This document shows, piece by piece, positions 1 through 4,562 of a DNA stretch of 7,793 nucleotides (its first letter is position 1; every line of letters starts with the position of its first letter). Both the position numbers and the translations under genes were made by a program. The notes under the pieces were generated by a model. It was not told the origin of the DNA and did not search any database. It was given only the letters and a program-made list of their open reading frames with translations. The stretch is taken from the NCBI GenBank assembly GCA_025964215.1, contig JAOPZG010000578.1:1-7793 (forward strand). The letters run 5' to 3'. This stretch comes from Conexibacter sp. Its GTDB lineage: Bacteria; Actinomycetota; Thermoleophilia; Solirubrobacterales; Solirubrobacteraceae.

Positions 1-1
1 C

Positions 2-145
2 CGCGAGTCCGGCGGCCAGGTCGCCTTCGCCGGAGCGCCCGGCGGGCCGCTCGCCGCGCCGCTGGACCTCGTCCCGCGCTTCCCCGTTGTGGCCGCGCGC
101 TCGCCCGACTCGCTCCAGGCGCTGCTCGCGCTGCCGGCGGTCTGA
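2..145 (+). CDS. C-terminal fragment of an unidentified protein (5' end outside window)
   Basis: An open frame runs from the window edge to a TGA at 143-145 and encodes about 47 residues ending SLQALLALPAV. The tail is rich in Ala, Pro, Gly and Leu, with a short hydrophobic stretch (LVPRFPVVAA) and no motif I recognise. It is in the same frame as the DUF2342 gene, whose ATG comes 6 bases later, so the two are probably co-transcribed. In many actinobacteria the gene upstream of a DUF2342 protein is a PBP4-type D-Ala-D-Ala carboxypeptidase, but nothing in these residues confirms that here, so no function is assigned. Confidence 0.55.
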   Translation, partial: RESGGQVAFAGAPGGPLAAPLDLVPRFPVVAARSPDSLQALLALPAV

Positions 146-151
146 GCACCG

Positions 152-1195
152 ATGCAGGTTGATTGGGAGCTCGCCGCCCGGATCGCCCGGAGCGCCGGCG
201 GGGACTCGCCGCCGTCGCTGCCGCCTGCCGGGCTGGCCGAGACCGCCGCGGCCGCCCGTGACCAGATCGTCGCCGCGACCGGCCTCGTGCCGGCCGGCGA
301 GCTGCCGCCGGCCGAGTGGGTCGACCGCGGCGCTTGGATCGACGCGAACCTCACGACGATGCGCTCGACGCTCGGGCCGGTGCTCGAGGCCGCGGCCGGG
401 GGCTCCGAGCCCGCATCCGGCCCGCTCGGCGCGCTCCAGAACGCCGGCGGCGCGGTCGTCGCCGCCGAGATCGGCGCGCTGCTCGGGATGTTCTCCCGCC
501 GCGTGCTCGGCCAGTACGAGCTGGACCTCACGGATCCGGACGCGCCCTCGCGGCTGCTGCTCGTCGGGCCCAACCTCGACCGCGCGGCGCGCGAGCTGGA
601 CGCCGACCGGGAGGAGCTCGTCACCTGGGTGACGCTGCACGAGGTCACGCACGCGGTCCAGTTCGGCGCCGTCGACTGGCTGCGTCCGCGGCTGGGCGGC
701 GCGCTGAAGGAGCTGCTCGGCGTCATGGACATGAAGGTCGACCCGCGCGCGCTGCTCAAGCTCGGCGTGGACGACCTGAAGGAGCTGGTCGAGTCGGTCC
801 GCGAGGGCGGGCTCGTCGGCGTCGTGATGGGCGCCGAGCGCAAGGCGCTGCTCGATCGCGTGCAGGGGACGATGGGCCTGGTCGAGGGCCATGCGGAATG
901 GGCGATGGACCGCGCGGGCGGCGAGGTGCTGCGCGACGTCGACGGCCTCCGCGCCGCGATGGAGCGCCGCCGCGAGGACCGTGCGCCACTGCTGCGGATC
1001 CTCGATCGCCTGCTCGGCTTCGACCTCAAGCTGAAGCAGTACGCCCAGGGCCGCGTCTTCTGCGACGCGATCGTCGCCGCCCGCGGCGAGGCGGGGCTCC
1101 GCGACGCCTGGTCGGCGCCCGAGCTGGCGCCGACGTCGGCCGAGCTGGCCGCGCCCGGTACGTGGCTGGCGCGGACGCGCCCGGCCGCGGCGTAG
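152..1195 (+). CDS. DUF2342 / Zincin_2 family zinc-dependent metalloprotease-like protein
   Basis: The 347-residue protein carries a zincin HExxH motif, HEVTH at residues 163-167 (zinc ligands H163 and H167, general base E164). A second conserved block, VEGHAEW, lies at residues 244-250; its E245, H247 or E249 would supply a further ligand. Spacing and flanking residues match PF10103 (DUF2342, now Zincin_2), the family annotated as putative hydrolase or 'coenzyme F420 biosynthesis associated' (TIGR03624/TIGR03883). Substrate and physiological role are unknown for the family. There is no signal peptide, so it should be cytoplasmic. The ATG at 152 is 6 bases after the preceding stop, with no clear Shine-Dalgarno, suggesting translational coupling. 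No F420 biosynthesis gene, tilS, hpt or ftsH follows, unlike common actinobacterial contexts. Family assignment is firm; proteolytic activity is not proven. Confidence 0.88.
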   Translation: MQVDWELAARIARSAGGDSPPSLPPAGLAETAAAARDQIVAATGLVPAGELPPAEWVDRGAWIDANLTTMRSTLGPVLEAAAGGSEPASGPLGALQNAGGAVVAAEIGALLGMFSRRVLGQYELDLTDPDAPSRLLLVGPNLDRAARELDADREELVTWVTLHEVTHAVQFGAVDWLRPRLGGALKELLGVMDMKVDPRALLKLGVDDLKELVESVREGGLVGVVMGAERKALLDRVQGTMGLVEGHAEWAMDRAGGEVLRDVDGLRAAMERRREDRAPLLRILDRLLGFDLKLKQYAQGRVFCDAIVAARGEAGLRDAWSAPELAPTSAELAAPGTWLARTRPAAA

Positions 1196-1231
1196 CGCGT
1201 CGCACCTCCGAGCGGCAGGGCCGAATCCGTC

Positions 1232-1247
1232 CCGAACCGGTGTTCGA
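1232..1247 (+). promoter_or_regulatory. LexA-like palindrome (candidate SOS box)
   Basis: The site reads CCGAACCGGTGTTCGA. It has perfect CGAAC/GTTCG arms around a 4-base spacer, matching the actinobacterial LexA consensus TCGAAC-N4-GTTCGA at every fixed base except the first. It lies about 24 bases upstream of the candidate -35 of the 1350 gene and about 100 bases before its start codon. It could equally bind another factor, and one site without binding data is weak proof of SOS control. Confidence 0.45.
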
Positions 1248-1270
1248 CTGTAACCGCGCCGACGGTCGGG

Positions 1271-1298
1271 TTTACAAACACATGTTCGCTGGTACGCT
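1271..1298 (+). promoter_or_regulatory. Housekeeping-type promoter with extended -10 for the 11-mer-repeat protein
   Basis: A -35 TTTACA (1271-1276, five of six matches to TTGACA) is followed after 16 bases by a -10 TACGCT (1293-1298), preceded by TGG as an extended -10 element. Transcription would start near 1305, giving a leader of roughly 45 bases. The region is AT-rich compared with its surroundings, as expected for a promoter in a genome of this composition. Confidence 0.55.
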
Positions 1299-1309
1299 GA
1301 AGGCGAACA
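1283..1309. repeat. Inverted repeat TGTTCGC-N13-GCGAACA across the promoter
   Basis: Seven-base arms TGTTCGC (1283-1289) and GCGAACA (1303-1309) flank the -10 element. Each arm holds the same pentamer (GTTCG or CGAAC) as the LexA-like box 40-60 bases upstream, but in everted order. This makes four copies of that pentamer within 76 bases of intergenic DNA. A role as a repressor operator is inferred; the arms could also form a hairpin only if transcription starts upstream of 1283. Confidence 0.45.
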
Positions 1310-1325
1310 ACGACTTAGATCTAAC

Positions 1326-1342
1326 TTCCTTAGACCGAGGAG
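1326..1342 (+). promoter_or_regulatory. Strong Shine-Dalgarno with a possible sequestering hairpin
   Basis: GAGGAG at 1337-1342 sits 7 bases before the ATG at 1350 and fixes that start. TTCCT (1326-1330) can pair with AGGAG (1338-1342, one U-G pair) around a 7-base loop, which would mask the ribosome site. Just upstream are the perfect palindrome TTAGATCTAA (1315-1324) and a direct repeat CTTAGA (1314-1319 and 1329-1334). The ribosome site is clear; control by the hairpin is speculative. Confidence 0.6.
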
Positions 1343-1349
1343 CCGACAC

Positions 1350-2003
1350 ATGGCCACGAACGCCACCACCGCCCGCAAGACGAACGCCACGAAGCGCTCG
1401 ACCTCCGCCAAGAAGGGCGTCCAGACGCGCGAGGCCAACTCGGCCGCGACCGCGCGCAAGTCCGCCTCGACGGCCGCCAAGAAGGCTGCTGAGACGCGCG
1501 CCGCCAACGCCAAGAAGGCCGCCGACACGCGCGCCGCCGCCGCGAAGAAGGCCGCTGAGACGCGCGCCGAGAACGCCAAGACGCGCGCCGATCGCGTGCA
1601 GGAGTACGCCGAGCGCGCCGCGCTCGTGCAGGTCGGCGCCGCGCTGGCCGCCCGTGACGCCGTCACCGAGGCCGTCGACTCGCTGCGCACCTCGCTGAGC
1701 TCGCGCGACAAGGTCGAGAAGGAGCTGCAGGTCCGCCGTCGCCGCCTCGAGGCCGAGCTCAAGCGCTTCGAGCGCCGTGGCTCCACCGAGGTCAAGCGCT
1801 TCGAGCGCGAGGCCAAGAAGACCCGCACCGACGTCACGAAGCAGGTCAAGTCGCTGCGCACGGACGTCACGAAGCAGGTCAAGCCGCTCACGCTGCAGGC
1901 CGACCTCGTCACCGCCCGCGTCGAGAACCTCGTGCAGACCGGCCTCACCGCCGGCCAGAAGGCCGCCACGACGGTCCAGGAGCGCATCGCCTCCGTCGCC
2001 TAG
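1350..2003 (+). CDS. Basic Lys/Ala/Arg-rich 11-residue-repeat protein, HbhA-like or histone-like
   Basis: This 217-residue protein has no Cys, Trp or signal peptide and is very basic. Residues 1-80 are a Lys/Ala/Thr/Arg tract with three tandem 11-mers of the form AKKAAETRAAN (43-53, 54-64, 65-75) and a degenerate copy at 20-30. Residues 85-120 form a non-repetitive amphipathic segment. Residues 137-180 are four further contiguous 11-mers (137-147 LKRFERRGSTE, 148-158, 159-169 RTDVTKQVKSL, 170-180), with hydrophobic residues spaced 3-4-4 as in hendecad coiled coils. Residues 181-217 form another helical segment. The content recalls mycobacterial HbhA (coiled coil plus Lys/Ala tract), but with the basic tract N-terminal rather than C-terminal. 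Plausible roles are nucleoid or polyanion binding, cell-surface heparin-type binding, or a phasin/LEA-like protectant; the sequence does not decide. It is monocistronic, with its own promoter and terminator-like hairpin. Confidence 0.85.
   Translation: MATNATTARKTNATKRSTSAKKGVQTREANSAATARKSASTAAKKAAETRAANAKKAADTRAAAAKKAAETRAENAKTRADRVQEYAERAALVQVGAALAARDAVTEAVDSLRTSLSSRDKVEKELQVRRRRLEAELKRFERRGSTEVKRFEREAKKTRTDVTKQVKSLRTDVTKQVKPLTLQADLVTARVENLVQTGLTAGQKAATTVQERIASVA
1476..1574 (+). repeat. Three tandem 33-bp units encoding 11-residue Lys/Ala repeats
   Basis: The units at 1476-1508, 1509-1541 and 1542-1574 encode AKKAAETRAAN, AKKAADTRAAA and AKKAAETRAEN. Most differences are synonymous or E/D, N/A and A/E changes. 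A partial fourth unit (AKTRADR) follows. The pattern resembles 11-mer repeats of group 3 LEA proteins and basic histone-like tails. Confidence 0.85.
1758..1889 (+). repeat. Four contiguous 33-bp units encoding hendecad coiled-coil repeats
   Basis: Residues 137-180 divide into four 11-mers. The first two share the pattern [LV]KRFER. The last two (1824-1856 and 1857-1889) are nearly identical, differing at three of 33 bases, which suggests recent duplication. Hydrophobic positions recur with 3-4-4 spacing (F140, V148, F151, A155, V162, V166, V173, V177), typical of a right-handed or lightly twisted coiled coil. Confidence 0.8.
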
Positions 2004-2039
2004 CGCGACGCCCGCAGGGCTCTCCACCTCCTCCCCCGC

Positions 2040-2068
2040 CGACGGGCCGCGCACTGCGCGGCCCGTCG
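2040..2068 (+). terminator. GC-rich hairpin after the 11-mer-repeat gene, likely terminator
   Basis: GACGGGCCGCGC (2041-2052) and its exact complement (2056-2067) pair around the loop ACT, and C2040-G2068 extends the stem to 13 perfect base pairs. It begins 36 bases after the stop at 2003. No U-tract follows (GCGCGTTGGGGG), so this would be the U-less type common in high-GC actinobacteria. It lies just before the mrp promoter and may also insulate it. Confidence 0.65.
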
Positions 2069-2072
2069 CGCG

Positions 2073-2100
2073 TTGGGGGCGCGATCGCTTTTGCGACAAT
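2073..2100 (+). promoter_or_regulatory. Candidate leaderless promoter of mrp
   Basis: GACAAT at 2095-2100 (four of six matches to TATAAT) lies 7 bases before the ATG at 2108, and TTGGGG at 2073-2078 is a poor -35 with a 16-base spacer. There is no Shine-Dalgarno upstream of 2108. The spacing places the transcription start on or next to the A of the ATG, as in leaderless actinobacterial mRNAs. Confidence 0.45.
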
Positions 2101-2107
2101 GGTGCGC

Positions 2108-3268
2108 ATGGCCCTCCCCTCCCGCGACGCGATCATGCAGTCGCTGACCGCCGTCATCGATCCCGAGCTGCGCGAGAACATCGTCGAGCTCGGGATGGTC
2201 CGCTCGATCGACATCGCCGACGACGGCGCCGTCGCGATCACGATCTCGCTGACGACCGCCGGCTGCCCGATCCGCAACCACTTCCAGACCGCCGTCGCCA
2301 AGGCCGCCCAGGAGGCCGGCGCGACGAAGGTCTCCGTCGCCTTCGACGTCCTCTCCGACACCGAGAAGGGCGCGCTGCAGAAGAAGCTCGGCCGCGGCGG
2401 CTCGCTGCCCACCGGCGCGCTCGCGCAGGTCCAGAACGTCATCTGCGTCGGCTCCGGCAAGGGCGGCGTCGGCAAGTCCACGCTGACCTCGAACCTCGCC
2501 GCCGCGCTCGCCGCCGACGGCAAGAAGGTCGGCATCCTCGACGCCGACGTCTGGGGCTACTCGATCCCGCGCATGTTCGGCCTCGGCGGCGACCGCCCGC
2601 CGGTCTCGCCCGAGCGCAAGATCCTGCCGCTGGAGTCCCACGGCGTGAAGATCATGTCGATCGGCTTCTTCGTGCAGGAGGACAGCGCGGTCGTCTGGCG
2701 CGGCCCGATGCTCCACAAGGCGCTCACGCAGTTCCTCGAGGACGTCGACTGGGGCGAACTCGACTTCCTGCTCGTCGACCTGCCGCCGGGCACCGGCGAC
2801 GTCTCGATGACGCTCGCGCAGCTGCTGCCCGACGCGAAGTTCCTGCTCGTCACCACGCCGCAGCCGACCGCGCAGAAGGTCGCGCGCCGCGCCGCCGAGA
2901 TGGCCCACAAGGTCTCGCTCGAGGTCTGCGGCGTCGTCGAGAACATGTCCGGCTTCACGACCCCGGACGGCCAGCGCTTCCCGATCTTCGGCGAGAACGG
3001 CGGCCAGGAGCTGGCCGACGAGCTCGACGTGCCGCTGCTCGGCAAGGTCCCGCTGACGATGCCGCTGCGCGCGCAGGCCGACGCCGGCTCGCCGCTGGTC
3101 GGCACCGACCCGGACGACCCGGCCGCCCAGGCGATCCGCCAGGCCGCGCGGGGCCTGCAGGCCCTGATGCCCGTGGAGCTGCCGGTCCTGACCGCGGCGC
3201 CGGTGCCCACCATCGACGTCATCCCGGCGGCCAAGCCGTCGGGCCTCAGCCTGCCGATGGCGGGCTAG
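2108..3268 (+). CDS. mrp: Mrp/ApbC/NBP35-family Fe-S cluster carrier ATPase with N-terminal MIP18 domain
   Basis: The 386-residue protein has two parts. Residues 2 to about 90 are a MIP18/DUF59 domain with the conserved DPEL start and the family cysteine in TTAGCPIRNH (C53). A short linker leads to a SIMIBI P-loop ATPase with deviant Walker A GKGGVGKS (residues 117-124, catalytic K123, signature K118), ILDADVWG (about 143-150), DLPPGTGD (224-231) and ENMSG (278-282). The family binds and transfers Fe-S clusters to apoproteins in the cytosol. The CxxC that follows ENMS in enterobacterial Mrp is absent (GFTTPDG instead), as in other actinobacterial Mrp proteins. Thus C53, C113 and C274 are the main thiols left. 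An in-frame ATG at 2099 would add three residues, but it overlaps the putative -10, so 2108 is preferred. The gene converges on a ferredoxin gene 11 bases away. Confidence 0.93.
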   Translation: MALPSRDAIMQSLTAVIDPELRENIVELGMVRSIDIADDGAVAITISLTTAGCPIRNHFQTAVAKAAQEAGATKVSVAFDVLSDTEKGALQKKLGRGGSLPTGALAQVQNVICVGSGKGGVGKSTLTSNLAAALAADGKKVGILDADVWGYSIPRMFGLGGDRPPVSPERKILPLESHGVKIMSIGFFVQEDSAVVWRGPMLHKALTQFLEDVDWGELDFLLVDLPPGTGDVSMTLAQLLPDAKFLLVTTPQPTAQKVARRAAEMAHKVSLEVCGVVENMSGFTTPDGQRFPIFGENGGQELADELDVPLLGKVPLTMPLRAQADAGSPLVGTDPDDPAAQAIRQAARGLQALMPVELPVLTAAPVPTIDVIPAAKPSGLSLPMAG

Positions 3269-3279
3269 TCGCGGGGCGT

Positions 3280-3546
3280 CTAGGACGCCTTCTTGAAGTA
3301 GTCGGCGTTGATCTGCACGAACTTGTTCCACTCCTCCGGGACCTGGTCCTCGGCGAAGCAGGCGTCGACCGGGCAGGCCTCGACGCAGGCATCGCAGTCG
3401 ATGCACTCCTCGGGATCGATGTAAAGCATCTCGACCGAGTCGTAGTCAGGCTCGTCCGGCGTCGGGTGGATGCAGTCGACCGGGCAGACCTCGACGCAGG
3501 AGTTGTCCTTGGTGCCGATGCAGGGCTCGGTGATGACGTAGGCCAT
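3280..3546 (-). CDS. fdxA: Seven-iron (3Fe-4S + 4Fe-4S) ferredoxin FdxA
   Basis: This 88-residue acidic protein has the exact ligand pattern of seven-iron ferredoxins: C9-x7-C17-x3-C21-P and C48-x2-C51-x2-C54-x3-C58-P. By family analogy, C9, C17 and C58 bind the [3Fe-4S] cluster and C21, C48, C51 and C54 the [4Fe-4S] cluster. C25 corresponds to the free cysteine of Azotobacter FdI, and C63 is extra. The N-terminus MAYVITEPCIGTKDNSC and the EEW motif near residue 73 are typical of actinobacterial FdxA, which transfers electrons at low potential, for example to P450s or oxidoreductases. The start at 3546 is chosen because GAGGA lies 9 bases upstream; an upstream in-frame ATG at 3591 adds a Pro-rich extension foreign to the family. 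It is tail-to-tail with mrp and has no obvious terminator between them. Confidence 0.95.
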   Translation of the reverse strand: MAYVITEPCIGTKDNSCVEVCPVDCIHPTPDEPDYDSVEMLYIDPEECIDCDACVEACPVDACFAEDQVPEEWNKFVQINADYFKKAS

Positions 3547-3555
3547 AAAGAGGGG

Positions 3556-3560
3556 TCCTC
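3556..3560 (-). promoter_or_regulatory. Ribosome binding site of fdxA
   Basis: Read on the minus strand, GAGGA lies 9 bases before the ATG at 3546. This decides the short start of the ferredoxin against the longer reading frame beginning at 3591. Confidence 0.6.
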
Positions 3561-3644
3561 GTGCGGGTTCGACGGGGGGTGGACGCGGCATTCTGCCAAA
3601 GCCCGGCCTCGGGGTGGTCCAGGGTGCCTCCGGCGCCCCTCGCG

Positions 3645-3662
3645 CGGACCGGTCCGTAGTCT
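3645..3662 (+). promoter_or_regulatory. 12-bp palindrome abutting a candidate -10 of the SDR gene
   Basis: CGGACCGGTCCG (3645-3656) is a perfect palindrome. It is directly followed by TAGTCT (3657-3662), a TAnnnT-type -10 that lies 9 bases before the ATG at 3672. No Shine-Dalgarno precedes that ATG, so the mRNA could be leaderless or nearly so. The palindrome sits where a repressor would block RNA polymerase. No good -35 is visible. This is the only regulatory-looking feature on the plus side of the 125-base fdxA/SDR divergent region (3547-3671). Confidence 0.4.
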
Positions 3663-3671
3663 CCGAGCCGC

Positions 3672-4544
3672 ATGCTGCTGCTCACCGGCGCCACCGGTCT
3701 CGTCGGCTCCGCGGTCCTGCGCCGCCTCACGGCCGCGCACGTCCCCGTGCGCTGCCTCGTCCGCGATCCGCGCCGCCTCGGCCCGGAGCGCGTCCGCGTG
3801 CAGATCGCGCTCGGCGACCTCGCCGACCCGCCCTCCTTCCGCAACGCGCTGCGCGGCGTCTCCACCGTCGTGCACCTCGCGGCCGCGATCCGCGACCAGC
3901 CGCGCGGCTCGATCGAGGAGCTCAACGGGATCGCGACGTGGCGCATGGTCCAGGCGGCCGAGGCCGCGGGCGTGCGGCGCTTCGTCTTCTTCAGCGCGCT
4001 CTCGGCCAGCGCGCACGACCGCACGCGCTTCCTGCGGGCCAAAGCGCTGGCCGAGCAGGCCGTGCTGGCGAGCGACCTCGAGCGCGTCGTCGTCGCGCCC
4101 TCGATCGTCTACGCGCCCGGCGACGTCTTCATGACGCTGCTGAGCCGGCTGGCGCTCGCGCCGATCGTCCCGGTCAGCGGCTCCGGGAACGCGCGCTACG
4201 AGCCGATCTGGGCCGAGGACGTCGCCCGCGCCGTGATCGCGCTGCTCGACGAGCCCGCGCCGCGGGAGCGCTACGAGCTCGCCGGACCCGAGATCCTCGA
4301 CTACACCCAGATCACCACGCTGCTGCTGCGCGCGGCGGGCCGGCCGCGGCGCCTGGTCCACGTCCCGACGCCGATCGTCTCCCGCGCGCTGCGCGCGACC
4401 GAGGCGATCCTGAAGTCCAAGGCGCCCGCGACGTGGGACGAGGCGGAGCTGATGGAGGTCTCGATGGTGAGCGCGAACGGGACCGCCGACGCGTTGGCGC
4501 TCGGTGTGGATCCGGCCCCCATGAGCAGGGTTTTGAACCTCTAG
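3672..4544 (+). CDS. Atypical SDR, NAD(P)-binding NDUFA9-like protein
   Basis: The 290-residue protein begins directly with a Rossmann fold: TGATGLVG at residues 5-12 is the TGxxGxxG dinucleotide motif of extended/atypical SDRs. Basic residues after the second strand (R27, R31) would suit NADP(H). The acidic turn GDLAD (48-52) and VVHLAAA (66-72) are the usual adenine-binding and fourth-strand motifs. The serine of the active-site strand is present (FFSALSA, S108), but the YxxxK motif reads FLRAK (F120, K124), so the catalytic tyrosine is missing. This fits the complex-I NDUFA9-like atypical SDRs (SDR_a5 type), which bind cofactor but often lack reductase activity. The C-terminal part has no membrane segment. 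The lipoprotein gene follows after 18 bases and may be in the same transcript. The substrate is unknown. Confidence 0.85.
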   Translation: MLLLTGATGLVGSAVLRRLTAAHVPVRCLVRDPRRLGPERVRVQIALGDLADPPSFRNALRGVSTVVHLAAAIRDQPRGSIEELNGIATWRMVQAAEAAGVRRFVFFSALSASAHDRTRFLRAKALAEQAVLASDLERVVVAPSIVYAPGDVFMTLLSRLALAPIVPVSGSGNARYEPIWAEDVARAVIALLDEPAPRERYELAGPEILDYTQITTLLLRAAGRPRRLVHVPTPIVSRALRATEAILKSKAPATWDEAELMEVSMVSANGTADALALGVDPAPMSRVLNL

Positions 4545-4562
4545 CTGCTAACCGTAGGGGTG

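Noticed and set aside
2081..2088. GCGATCGC octamer resembling the cyanobacterial HIP1 repeat
   Set aside because: It occurs once in the intergenic region before mrp with no repeat array, and such octamers are expected by chance in GC-rich DNA.
1272..2099. Minus-strand open frame of 275 codons antisense to the 11-mer-repeat gene
   Set aside because: Its Leu/Gly/Ala repeats mirror the plus-strand repeats. The plus strand has the promoter, ribosome site and coherent helical design.
2000..3406. Long minus-strand open frame antisense to mrp
   Set aside because: It is composed of low-information Arg/Ala/Asp/Gly sequence, covers a clear mrp gene and overlaps fdxA out of frame. It is a codon-bias shadow.
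3547..3591. N-terminal extension of the ferredoxin to an ATG at 3591
   Set aside because: The extra 15 residues are Pro-rich and unlike the family. A Shine-Dalgarno correctly spaced for the ATG at 3546 lies inside this stretch.
3587..3597. GGCA-TTC-TGCC inverted repeat upstream of fdxA
   Set aside because: The arms are only four bases, with no clear promoter alignment; it is too weak to call an operator.
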